Source of the DNA: SLRI01 sp964528705
Lineage (GTDB): Bacteria > Pseudomonadota > Alphaproteobacteria > Geminicoccales > Geminicoccaceae
DNA: 13,169 bases
Assembly: GCA_964528705.1 (NCBI GenBank)
Contig: CAZGUW010000124.1
Span: forward strand, 1 to 13,169
Direction: 5' to 3'
Shown here: positions 1-7,915 of the stretch, one piece after another
Numbering within the stretch: position 1 is the stretch's first letter
Layout: every line of letters begins with the position of its first letter
Notes under the pieces: generated by a model
Database searches by the model: none
What the model was told of the DNA's origin: nothing
What the model saw: only the letters and a program-made list of their open reading frames with translations
Position numbers and translations under genes: made by a program

Positions 1-1149
1 GACGACGCCTTCCTCGAGCAGCGGACCAAGATCCAGGCGGGGCGGCGCTACGATCCGGCCGATGTCGAGCGCGCCCAGCAGCGGCTGATCGACACGAACC
101 TCTTTGCCGCCGTGCGGGTGATCGAGGGGCCGGAGCCCGATGCCGACGGCAACTGGCCGGTGAGCTTCGAGGTCACCGAGCGCAAGCCGCGGACCATCGG
201 CGCCGGTGTCGGCTATGTCAGCGACGAGGGGCCGAACGTCCGCGCCTTCTGGGAGCATCGCAACATCCTGGGCGCCGGCGAGCTGCTGCGGATCGAGGCG
301 GAGGTCGGCCAGTCGGTGCAGGAGGTGCGGGGCCAGCTGCGCAAGCCCGACATCCTGATGCCGGACCTCGATCTCCTCGCCGGCGGCTCGTTCGGCCACG
401 AGGATACTGATGCCTATGAAAGCACCTCGATCCAGGCGTCGCTCGGCGTCGAGCGGCATTTCAACAGGCGGCTGAGCGGCACGCTCGGCGTTGCCTACCG
501 GCTCGCCGAGGTCACGGACGAGGACGAGGACGACGAGCGCTTCGCCCTGTTCTCGATTCCGGCCGGCCTACGTTACGATCGCAGCGACAGCCTGCTCGAC
601 CCGTCGACCGGCTACCGCCTCGTTCTGGAAGGCACGCCCTACTGGGATATGCTCAATCCGGGCACGCAGTTCTTCAAGAGCCAGCTCACCGGCACGCGCT
701 ATTTCCGCCTCTCCAAAGATCCGCGCCTGGTCCTGGCGTTCCGCGGCATTGCCGGGTCGATCACCGGCGCCAGCATCAGCGATATCCCGGCCGACGAGCG
801 CTTCTACGCCGGCGGCGGCGGCACCGTGCGCGGGGTGCCGTTCCAGCGGGCGGGGCCACTGGACGACGACGACGAGCCGACCGGCGGCCGCTCGCTGCTC
901 GTGGCCAATGCCGAGGCGCGCTACCGAATTATCGGCAATCTCGAGGGCGTCGTCTTCCTCGACGGCGGCAGCGCCTTCGAGCCGCAGACGCCCGAATTCG
1001 GCGAAGCCTGGCAGTTCGGCACCGGTGCCGGGGTGCGCTACATCTCGCCCGTTGGCCCCATTCGCGTCGATGTCGGCGTGCCCGTCGACAAGCGCGAGGG
1101 CATCGACGATTCCTGGCAGCTCTACATCTCCATCGGCCAGGCGTTCTGA
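1..1149 (+). CDS. tamA: TamA-like Omp85-family outer-membrane protein, 5'-truncated by window edge
   Basis: The frame is open from base 1 and stops with TGA at 1147-1149, so 382 residues are visible and the N-terminus lies outside the window. The first 60 or so residues look like the end of the last POTRA domain (AQQRLIDTNLFAAVRV, then the VTERKPRTIGAG transition). The rest is a 16-strand-type Omp85 barrel: a DRSDSLLDPSTGYR segment near 571-612, the loop-6 motif GGGGTVRG at 811-834, and a C-terminal strand ending in phenylalanine (SIGQAF), as in beta-signals recognised by the Bam machinery. Omp85 proteins insert or assemble outer-membrane proteins. Assignment to TamA rather than BamA rests on the TamB gene directly downstream and on the sequence after the POTRA. 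The loop-6 motif reads VRGV (visible residues 276-279), where most relatives have an aromatic after VRG. Acidic clusters at about 515-537 and 862-876 probably lie in surface loops. Confidence 0.88.
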   Translation, partial: DDAFLEQRTKIQAGRRYDPADVERAQQRLIDTNLFAAVRVIEGPEPDADGNWPVSFEVTERKPRTIGAGVGYVSDEGPNVRAFWEHRNILGAGELLRIEAEVGQSVQEVRGQLRKPDILMPDLDLLAGGSFGHEDTDAYESTSIQASLGVERHFNRRLSGTLGVAYRLAEVTDEDEDDERFALFSIPAGLRYDRSDSLLDPSTGYRLVLEGTPYWDMLNPGTQFFKSQLTGTRYFRLSKDPRLVLAFRGIAGSITGASISDIPADERFYAGGGGTVRGVPFQRAGPLDDDDEPTGGRSLLVANAEARYRIIGNLEGVVFLDGGSAFEPQTPEFGEAWQFGTGAGVRYISPVGPIRVDVGVPVDKREGIDDSWQLYISIGQAF

Positions 1150-1188
1150 GCAGTTCCACGCTGATCGTATACTTCGTCAGGCTGCGGC

Positions 1189-1230
1189 CGATCGGTGCTC
1201 ACGTAGGCGGACTACGCTGCGCGCCGATCG
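1189..1230 (+). promoter_or_regulatory. Nested imperfect hairpin in the tamA-tamB gap
   Basis: Bases 1189-1198 (CGATCGGTGC) pair with 1221-1230 (GCGCCGATCG) as a 10-bp stem with one G-U wobble. Inside it, CGTAG at 1202-1206 pairs with CTACG at 1212-1216 around a five-base GCGGA loop. No uninterrupted T run follows (CCTTGGCTTTCTC), so it is not a classical intrinsic terminator. It lies 39 bases after the tamA stop and about 130 bases before tamB, in the only sizeable gap of the left half of the window. It could be a 5'-leader or attenuator structure for tamB, an mRNA-stabilising element, or chance in GC-rich DNA. The rest of the gap (1150-1360) holds no gene and no promoter that I can support. 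Confidence 0.35.
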
Positions 1231-1360
1231 CCTTGGCTTTCTCGTCTACGGTCAGCGTGCAACCGCTCCCGGCGCCGCTCGACCGGACCCCGGGCGGGCA
1301 TGGCGGCGGGTCGCTTGGCGTGCCATATGAGTGGCAATCCTCCGGCACCCGCACCAGATC

Positions 1361-4300
1361 ATGGCCATGCTTCGCAAGTTCCTGCTCACGCTTCTCGGTA
1401 TCGTCCTCGGCACCGTCGTGCTCTTTGGCGCGGCGCTGGCGATCGCCCAGACGCGTGTCGCCAAGGACCAGATCGGCGGCCTGATCGAGAGCAGCCTGGA
1501 GGGCGAGCAGCAGACCGCGGAGGTCGAGGACGTGAGCGGCTTTCTGCCGTTCGACATCCGCATCGGGCGCTTCTCGCTCGCCGATGACGAGGGTCGCTGG
1601 CTCGAGGTCAACGATGCACGGGTCAAGCTGTCGCCGACGCCGCTGCTGCGCGGCGAGGTCGTCGTCGAGGAGGCCGGGGCCGCGCGGGTCGCGGTGCAAC
1701 GCGCACCCAACCTGCCGCCGGCGCCCGAGCCGGAACCCGAGCCCGAGACGGACGAGCCCTTCAGCCTGCCGGCGGCGCCGGAGCTGCCGGAAAGCCTGCC
1801 GCTGGTCACGGCGGAGCGCATCCATGTCGACCGGATCGAGCTCGGCCAGGCGCTGATCGGCCAGGACGCGGTCTTCAACCTCGAGGGCAATGCCACGACC
1901 GGGCCGGAGGGTCGCCATGCCGAAGCGCGGCTCGACCTCACCCGCATCGACCAGCGGACCGCGGCGCTCGGCCTGGCGGCCACGCTCGATCTCGCCCAGC
2001 GCCGGATCGGGCTCGACGTCGAGGGCAGCGAGACCGGCGGGCTCATGGCCTCGCTCACCGGGATCGAGCAGGCGGGCGACCTGACCTTGCGGCTGCAGGG
2101 CGAAGGCCCGCTCGACGACTGGCGTGCCGATCTCGACCTCGCCATCCAGGGGCTGGTCGCCGCCGATGCCGGGCTGGCGCTCGCCTATGGCGAGAACCCG
2201 TCGATCGACCTCCACACCGAGGTGGTGCCGGTCGAAGGGGCCATGCCGGAGGAGATCGCGGCCGTGCTGGGCGACCGGCTGACCCTCGCCCTTGTCGGCG
2301 GGCAGCGGGCGCCCGGCCAGTTCGTCCTCGATCAACTGCGCCTGGAGAGCGGTATCGCCACCGCCGAGGGGCGGCTGGAGGCGCTGCTCGACGAGAACCG
2401 GCTCGACGGCTCGATCCGCGTGGCGGCCGAGGATCTCGGCCGTGCCAGCGGGCTCGCCGGAACGCCGTTGGCCGGCCGGGTCGAGCTGGTGCTCGATGCG
2501 CTCGGCACGTTCAGCGAGCCGCGCTTCCGGCTCGACCTCGATGGCGGCGGCATCACCGCCGACGCCTTCGGCGTCGAGACGCTCGGCCTCGAGGTCACGG
2601 CCGACCTGCTCGCCCCGCTCGACCAGCCCTTTGCCGGCGCCAGGGTCGAGGGCGGCGGCGAGATCGCCGGCATCACCCAGGACGGCGAGCCGCTCCGGCC
2701 CGAGGACCGGCTGACCCTCGATCTCGCCGCGACCGTGCCGATGGAGGGCGAGGCGGTGGTCGAGCGGCTGGCCCTCGAGGGCGAGCACGTCGCCGTCGAC
2801 GGCACTGCCAGCGTCGCGATGCCGGGGCTCGGTGGCACGGCGCGGCTCGAGGCGAGCGTGCCGTCGCTGGCGGAGCTGGTGGCGGCGCTCGGCCCGGACG
2901 CACCGCCCGACCTCGCGGTCGAGGGCGCCTTCGACCTCCGCGCCGATGTCGAGCTGGCGCCGGAGCTGGAGCGGATCACCCTGGACCTCGCGGCCACGGG
3001 CTCCGGCATCACCGGCCTGCCGCAGAACGCCGACGCGCTGGTCGGCGCCGAGCCGCGCCTCACCTCGCATGTCGTCATGGTGCCCGGCAGCAATGTCGCG
3101 GTCGAGAGCCTCGACCTCACCACGGCGGCGGTCGGGCTCACCGGCAATCTCGATCTCGGCCTCGACGAGACGCAGGCGCTGAGCGGCCGGGTCGATCTTT
3201 CGCCGCTGGCGCTCGCCACGCTCGAGGGCATCATCGGCCAGCCGATCGCCGGCGAGCTGACGAGCTTCGTGACGCTCGGCGGCACGCTGCCGGCGCCCGA
3301 GGTCGCGGCGGACGTGACGGTGGTCGATCTCGCCATCGCCGAGCGGCAGTTCGACCGCGTCGCCCTCGATGCGCGGACCTCCGGCCCGCTCGCCGAGCCC
3401 GCGGGCGACGTCGCGCTGGCGATCGAGCAGGGGACCGATTCGCTGGCGCTGAAGAGCGACTTCGCGCTCAAGGGCCAGAGCCTCGAGCTCGCCAATCTCA
3501 ACCTCACCGCACCCTTTACCGAGCTCACCGGGGCGGCGACGGTCGCCCTCGACGGGCCGCTCGCGACGGGCCGGCTCGCCGGCCGGGTCGGCGATCTCGC
3601 CGCCCTCGAGCCCTGGTCCGGGCAGGAGCTGAGCGGGGCCATCGACCTCGACGCCACGTTCGACGGCAGCGCCGGCCGGCAGGACGCGACGCTTTCGCTC
3701 ACCGCCACCGATGTCGGCGGCGACTTCGGCAATCTCGAGCGGGCCTCGGTCGAGGCGAAGGTCGAGGACGCGCTCGGCCGCCTCGGGGTCGATGCGACGG
3801 TCCAGGCCGGCGGCTTCTCCCAGCCGGAGCCGGGCTTCGTGCTCGACGACGCGACGGTGACGCTCACCGGCGACCGCTCGCTCTTCAATCTCGACGCCAA
3901 GGCAAATGGCGAGATGAACGGCCCCTTCAATGTATCGAGCAAGGCCCGGCTCGACGTTCTGGGGCCCGCGCAGGAGGTCTATCTCGACGAGCTCGGCGGC
4001 GTCTTCCAGGCGCAGAGCATCGAGTTGCTCAGCCCGGCGACGCTGCGCCTCGACGGCGGCGTGCTCGATCTCGACCAGCTCGACCTGAAGATCGGCGACG
4101 CCACGATTCAGGGCGGGCTGAACTTCGACCAGCCGGCCAACCGGGCCCGCGCCGGCCTCGTCATCGAGAGCTTCCCAATGGCGATGCTGGCGGATTTCGG
4201 GGCACCCGGGCTCGAGGGCGAGCTCACCGGCGAGGTCGATCTCGAGGGGCCCCTGGGTGCTCCGGTCATCACCGGCAATCTCGCCATCGACGGGCTCGAG

Positions 4301-5788
4301 TACCACGACGGCGACGACACCATCGGCCGGCCGGCGGATGTCCGCCTCGACCTCGCCTTGCGCGATGCCCGCTTCAGCGCGGATGCGAGCATCGACGGGC
4401 TGGGCGACAGGCCGATCACGGCCGAGTTCCATTTGCCGGTGCGGCTGTCGCTCGAACCCTTCGCCTTCGAGCTGCCGGAGGAGCTGCCGCTCGACGGCCG
4501 GCTCGCCGCCAACAGCCGGCTGGCGCCGCTCGTCGCCTTCGCGAATCTCGACGGGCAGCAGCTCGACGGGCAGCTCGCGGCCGATCTCAGGCTGCAGGGC
4601 ACCGTCGCCCGCCCCGATGTCCAGGGCGAGCTCACGATCACCGGCGGCAGCTTCAGCGACGCCATCAGCGGCATCGTCCTCGACGATCTGGCGCTGACCA
4701 TCGAGGGCAAGGGCGACCGCCTCGAGATCGTCTCGCTCAGCGCCCGGGACCGGGCCCAGGGACGACTGGATGCGAGCGGCGGCCTCGGCATCGATCCGGA
4801 CACCGGCTTTCCTTACGACTTCACCCTGACCAGCCGGGATCTCCGGGTCCTCGACAGCGATCTCGGCCGGGCAAGGGTTACCCTGTCGCTGGAGGCGAAG
4901 GGCGACGCGGAAGGCGGGGCGCTCAGCGGCAAGGTGGAGGTGCCGCGCGCCGACCTTCGCCTGCCGGATGGCGGGGTGGTGGAGCCGACCGTGCTCGACG
5001 TCGAGGTGCGCGGCGCACCGCCCAAGCCCGACGCGGCGACGCGCGCAGCATCGGGCAACGGTGGCGGCGGCTACGTCCTGACGCTGGATGTGCTCGTCGA
5101 CATGCCGGCCCGGATCTTCGTGCGCGGCCGCGGCCTGGATACCGAGTGGGGCGGGCGGCTGCAGGTCGCCGGCACCAGTGCGGCACCGTCGATCACGGGC
5201 ACGATCGACTACCGGCGCGGCTGGCTCGATTTCCTCGATCGCCGGTTCGATATCCGCCAGGGCACCGTTCGGTTCATCGGCGAGACGCCGCCCGACCCGC
5301 GGATCACGCTGGAGGCGGCGGCGACGACGCAGACCATGACCGGCATCATCAGGGTCACGGGCCCGGCCACCGATCCCGAGTTCGAGCTCTCGAGCGAGCC
5401 TGCCTTGCCGCAGGACGAGGTGCTGTCGCAGCTGCTCTTCGACCGGGACATGTCGACGCTGACGCCGATGCAGGGGCTGCGGATCGCCAATGCCGTGGGT
5501 CGGCTCGAGGGTGGCGGGGTCGATGCGGTGGGCGAGCTGCGCAATCTCACCGGTCTCGACACGCTCGACTTCGGCAACGAGGACTTCGGCGGCGAGGACA
5601 CGGAGACCACCGCCTCGGCCGGCAAGTATGTCGCTGAGAACGTCTTCGTCGCGGTCGACCAGGGGCTGAGCTCGGGCACGACGCGCGCCCGGGTCGAGGT
5701 GGAGCTGACGCCCCGCATCACGCTCCGCAGCGAGGTCGACAACCAGTCCAGGACTGGCGTCGGGCTCGAATGGAGCATGGACTACTGA
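1361..5788 (+). CDS. tamB: Translocation and assembly module protein TamB (inner-membrane-anchored, DUF490/TamB C-terminal domain)
   Basis: Encodes about 1475 residues, within the usual TamB size range. TamB is anchored in the inner membrane, spans the periplasm as a long beta-taco/AsmA-like fold and works with TamA in outer-membrane protein insertion and/or phospholipid transport. A signal anchor lies at residues 3-29 (MLRKFLLTLLGIVLG... then ALAIAQTR). The early FLPFDIRIGRFSLAD segment is typical of the family. A Pro/Glu-rich linker follows at about residues 120-145 (bases 1718-1795). The long middle is built of repeating short beta segments. The TamB domain covers roughly residues 1235-1475, with IDYRRGWLDFLDRRFDIRQG, PALPQDEVLSQLLFDR and a C-terminus in GLEWSMDY. 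ATG 1361 was chosen because it leads straight into the signal anchor; GTG 1331 would add ten residues and ATG 1367 would remove two. None has a clear Shine-Dalgarno. The stop shares one base with the next start. Confidence 0.93.
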   Translation: MAMLRKFLLTLLGIVLGTVVLFGAALAIAQTRVAKDQIGGLIESSLEGEQQTAEVEDVSGFLPFDIRIGRFSLADDEGRWLEVNDARVKLSPTPLLRGEVVVEEAGAARVAVQRAPNLPPAPEPEPEPETDEPFSLPAAPELPESLPLVTAERIHVDRIELGQALIGQDAVFNLEGNATTGPEGRHAEARLDLTRIDQRTAALGLAATLDLAQRRIGLDVEGSETGGLMASLTGIEQAGDLTLRLQGEGPLDDWRADLDLAIQGLVAADAGLALAYGENPSIDLHTEVVPVEGAMPEEIAAVLGDRLTLALVGGQRAPGQFVLDQLRLESGIATAEGRLEALLDENRLDGSIRVAAEDLGRASGLAGTPLAGRVELVLDALGTFSEPRFRLDLDGGGITADAFGVETLGLEVTADLLAPLDQPFAGARVEGGGEIAGITQDGEPLRPEDRLTLDLAATVPMEGEAVVERLALEGEHVAVDGTASVAMPGLGGTARLEASVPSLAELVAALGPDAPPDLAVEGAFDLRADVELAPELERITLDLAATGSGITGLPQNADALVGAEPRLTSHVVMVPGSNVAVESLDLTTAAVGLTGNLDLGLDETQALSGRVDLSPLALATLEGIIGQPIAGELTSFVTLGGTLPAPEVAADVTVVDLAIAERQFDRVALDARTSGPLAEPAGDVALAIEQGTDSLALKSDFALKGQSLELANLNLTAPFTELTGAATVALDGPLATGRLAGRVGDLAALEPWSGQELSGAIDLDATFDGSAGRQDATLSLTATDVGGDFGNLERASVEAKVEDALGRLGVDATVQAGGFSQPEPGFVLDDATVTLTGDRSLFNLDAKANGEMNGPFNVSSKARLDVLGPAQEVYLDELGGVFQAQSIELLSPATLRLDGGVLDLDQLDLKIGDATIQGGLNFDQPANRARAGLVIESFPMAMLADFGAPGLEGELTGEVDLEGPLGAPVITGNLAIDGLEYHDGDDTIGRPADVRLDLALRDARFSADASIDGLGDRPITAEFHLPVRLSLEPFAFELPEELPLDGRLAANSRLAPLVAFANLDGQQLDGQLAADLRLQGTVARPDVQGELTITGGSFSDAISGIVLDDLALTIEGKGDRLEIVSLSARDRAQGRLDASGGLGIDPDTGFPYDFTLTSRDLRVLDSDLGRARVTLSLEAKGDAEGGALSGKVEVPRADLRLPDGGVVEPTVLDVEVRGAPPKPDAATRAASGNGGGGYVLTLDVLVDMPARIFVRGRGLDTEWGGRLQVAGTSAAPSITGTIDYRRGWLDFLDRRFDIRQGTVRFIGETPPDPRITLEAAATTQTMTGIIRVTGPATDPEFELSSEPALPQDEVLSQLLFDRDMSTLTPMQGLRIANAVGRLEGGGVDAVGELRNLTGLDTLDFGNEDFGGEDTETTASAGKYVAENVFVAVDQGLSSGTTRARVEVELTPRITLRSEVDNQSRTGVGLEWSMDY

Positions 5789-6651
5789 TGGCGAATTCGT
5801 CCCCGGGCGCCGCGCCGCAGACCGCGTCGCGGCCGGCACCCACACTCGCCGTCGGCCCCGGCACATCGACCTTCGGCACCTTCGGCGATCTCAACGTCAT
5901 CGGGCTCTGGACCCTCTACGCCAAGGAAGTGCGCCGGTTCATCAAGGTCTTCACCCAGACCCTGCTGGCGCCGGTCATCACCACGCTCGTATTCCTTGCC
6001 ATCTTCAGCCTGGCGCTCGGCGCCGATCGCCCGGCCGTGGGCGGGGTCGCGTTCCTCGACTTCCTGGCACCCGGGCTGATCGTCATGGCGATCGTCCAGA
6101 ACTCCTTCGCCAACACCTCGTCCTCGATCATGATTGCCAAGGTCCAGGGCAATATCGTCGACTACCTGATGCCGCCCTTGTCGCCGGGCGAGCTGCTGTT
6201 CGGCGTGACCATGGGCGGGATCACGCGCGGCATGCTGGTGGGGGGCGCTGTCTGGCTCGGCATGCTGCCCTTCGTGTCGATGAGCCCGGCCCATCTCTGG
6301 GCCATCCTCTATTTCGGCCTGATGGCGTCGCTGCTGCTGGCGCTCCTGGGATTCCTCGCAGCACTCTGGGCCGAGAAGTTCGACCACATGGCGGCGGTGA
6401 CGAACTTCGTCATCACCCCGCTTTCCTTCCTTTCCGGCACCTTCTATTCCATCGAGCGCCTGCCCGAGCCCTTCCACATGGTGGCGCTGGCCAACCCCTT
6501 CTTCTACATGATCGACGGGGTACGCTACGGCTTCACCGGCCACGCCGATGCCAGCATCGCGGTCGGCGTAGTGGTCCTGGCCCTCGTCAACGGCGCGCTC
6601 TGGCTCCTGGCGCTCCGCCTCGTCCGCAGGGGCTACAAGCTAAAGGCGTAG
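5788..6651 (+). CDS. ABC-2 type transporter permease (YadH/NodJ/DrrB-like)
   Basis: A 287-residue integral membrane protein. The first 30 or so residues are a Pro/Ala/Ser-rich cytoplasmic tail. Six hydrophobic segments follow, beginning near TLLAPVITTLVFLAIFSLAL and ending near VVVLALVNGALWLLAL, with a basic C-terminus (RLVRRGYKLKA). The segment NFVITPLSFLSGTFYSIERLP followed by NPFFYMIDGVRYGF (about 6403-6534) is the conserved ABC-2 export-permease region. Such permeases pair with a separate ATPase to export drugs, lipids or glycans; no ATPase is encoded here, so the substrate is unknown. ATG 5788 overlaps the tamB TGA by one base, and GGAG at 5772-5775 lies 12 bases upstream, which suggests translational coupling. 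An in-frame ATG at 5770 would add six residues inside tamB and is less likely. The gene ends in tandem stops TAG TAG (6649-6654). Confidence 0.88.
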   Translation: MANSSPGAAPQTASRPAPTLAVGPGTSTFGTFGDLNVIGLWTLYAKEVRRFIKVFTQTLLAPVITTLVFLAIFSLALGADRPAVGGVAFLDFLAPGLIVMAIVQNSFANTSSSIMIAKVQGNIVDYLMPPLSPGELLFGVTMGGITRGMLVGGAVWLGMLPFVSMSPAHLWAILYFGLMASLLLALLGFLAALWAEKFDHMAAVTNFVITPLSFLSGTFYSIERLPEPFHMVALANPFFYMIDGVRYGFTGHADASIAVGVVVLALVNGALWLLALRLVRRGYKLKA

Positions 6652-6660
6652 TAGGGCTCG

Positions 6661-6689
6661 TTGACGCAGTCCTCCGGCTCGGCCATCTT
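6661..6689 (+). promoter_or_regulatory. Weak sigma-70-like promoter candidate upstream of argD
   Basis: In the 76-base gap between the permease and argD, TTGACG at 6661-6666 matches five of six bases of a -35 box. It stands 17 bases before CATCTT at 6684-6689, which matches only three of six bases of a -10 box. This is the only gap before a six-gene packed run, so a promoter is expected about here, but the match is weak and alphaproteobacterial promoters are poorly predicted by consensus. I see no hairpin terminator for the upstream operon in the gap, so read-through from tamB and the permease is also possible. Confidence 0.25.
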
Positions 6690-6727
6690 CCGCGCTCTTT
6701 CCCCCGACCCCAGCGGACCCATCGACG

Positions 6728-7915
6728 ATGAGCCAGAACGCCGCGATTCCTTCGCTCCTGCCCGTTTACAGCCGGATCGATCTCGCCTTCGAGCGAGGTG
6801 AGGGTTGCTGGCTCTACGCCCGTGACGGCCGCCGCTTCCTCGATTTCTCGACGGGCATCGCGGTCAACGGCCTGGGGCACTGCCATCCGCATCTGGTCAA
6901 GGCCCTGCAGGAGCAGGCGGGCCGGCTCTGGCACGTCTCGAACCTCTTTCGCATCGACGAGCTCGAGCGGCTGGCCGACCGGCTGGTCGCCAACTCCTTC
7001 GCCGAGACGGTCTTCGTCGGCAATTCGGGTGCCGAGGCGATGGAGGCCTGCATCAAGATGGCGCGGCGCTTCCAGTGGCACCGCGGCCAGGCCGAGCGCA
7101 ACCGCATCGTCACCTTCGAGGGTGCCTTCCACGGCCGCACCATGGCGACCATCTCGGCCGTCGGCGGGGCCAAGATGGTGGACGGCTTCGCGCCCTTGCT
7201 CGACGGGTTCGACCGGGTGCCGTTCGGCGACTGGGCGGCGCTCGAGGCGGCCGTCACCGAGCGGACCGCGGCGGTGATGATCGAGCCGATCCAGGGCGAG
7301 GGCGGCATCCGCCCGCTCGAGCGGCAGTTCCTGGCCGACCTGCGCGCGCTCTGCGACGACCACGACATCCTTCTCGTCTTCGACGAGGTGCAGTGCGGCA
7401 TGGGCCGCACCGGCCGGCTCTTCGCCTACGAGCATTACGGTGTGGTCCCGGACATCATGGGCCTCGCCAAGGGTCTCGGCGGCGGCTTTCCGATCGGCGC
7501 CTGCGTCGCCACGGCGCGGGCCGCCGCCGGCATGACAGCCTCGACGCACGGCTCGACCTTCGGCGGCAACCCGCTCGCCTGCGCCGTCGCCAACGCGGTG
7601 CTCGACGTCATGCTCGAGGAGGGCTTCCTCGACCAGGTGAACGCCCGCGGCGCCTATCTGCGCGAGCAGGCCGAAGCGCTGGCCGGACGGCAGCCGGAGG
7701 CGATCGAGCTGGTGCGGGGCACTGGGCTGATGCTCGGCATCAAGCCGCGCCGCAACAATATCGAGTTCGCTGCCGAGCTGCGCGCGGCCGGCCTGCTCGT
7801 GGTGCCGGCCGCCGACAACGTCGTCCGCCTGCTGCCGCCGCTCGTCGTCAGCGAAGCCGAGATCGACCAGGCGATCGAGGTGATCGAGTCCTGCTGCCGG
7901 GCCCGGGCCGCGTGA
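6728..7915 (+). CDS. argD: Acetylornithine aminotransferase (class-III, PLP)
   Basis: A 395-residue fold-type I, class-III aminotransferase, the usual ArgD length. It converts N-acetylglutamate 5-semialdehyde plus glutamate to N2-acetylornithine and 2-oxoglutarate in cytoplasmic arginine synthesis; many ArgD proteins also act on N-succinyl-diaminopimelate precursors in lysine synthesis. Visible motifs are GNSGAEAMEACIK (cofactor phosphate), FHGRTMAT, EPIQGEGG, FDEVQCGMGRTG with Asp219 for the PLP ring nitrogen, and GLAKGLGGGFPIGA with Lys248 as the Schiff-base lysine. The N-terminus (IPSLLPVYSRIDLAFERGEG) aligns with the family start, which supports ATG 6728 although no strong Shine-Dalgarno is present. 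Its stop overlaps the argF start by four bases. The argF neighbour makes the ArgD role much more likely than GABA or ornithine aminotransferase. Confidence 0.94.
   Translation: MSQNAAIPSLLPVYSRIDLAFERGEGCWLYARDGRRFLDFSTGIAVNGLGHCHPHLVKALQEQAGRLWHVSNLFRIDELERLADRLVANSFAETVFVGNSGAEAMEACIKMARRFQWHRGQAERNRIVTFEGAFHGRTMATISAVGGAKMVDGFAPLLDGFDRVPFGDWAALEAAVTERTAAVMIEPIQGEGGIRPLERQFLADLRALCDDHDILLVFDEVQCGMGRTGRLFAYEHYGVVPDIMGLAKGLGGGFPIGACVATARAAAGMTASTHGSTFGGNPLACAVANAVLDVMLEEGFLDQVNARGAYLREQAEALAGRQPEAIELVRGTGLMLGIKPRRNNIEFAAELRAAGLLVVPAADNVVRLLPPLVVSEAEIDQAIEVIESCCRARAA

Noticed and set aside
1233..1587. Short open frames in and just after the tamA-tamB gap, considered as small genes
   Set aside because: They run into tamB in other frames, have no clear ribosome binding site, and give Arg/Pro-rich products of the kind produced by out-of-frame GC-rich DNA.
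1718..1795. Pro/Glu repeat (EPEPEPE) in tamB, considered as a tandem repeat locus
   Set aside because: It is only a few codons of dipeptide repeat in a linker after the N-terminal domain, without a DNA repeat unit long enough to suggest variation.
1199..5866. Antisense open frame of about 1555 codons covering all of tamB
   Set aside because: Its codon boundaries coincide exactly with those of tamB, so it stays open as long as the sense gene avoids TTA, CTA and TCA, which are rare in such GC-rich DNA. tamB has clear domains; the antisense product is low-complexity and rich in Arg, Glu, Ala and Gly with no recognisable motif.
7075..7911. Upstream extension of the argF frame through argD
   Set aside because: The frame is open but reads as Arg/Gly-rich shadow sequence. 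The family N-terminus begins at GTG 7912, which forms the usual GTGA overlap with the argD stop.
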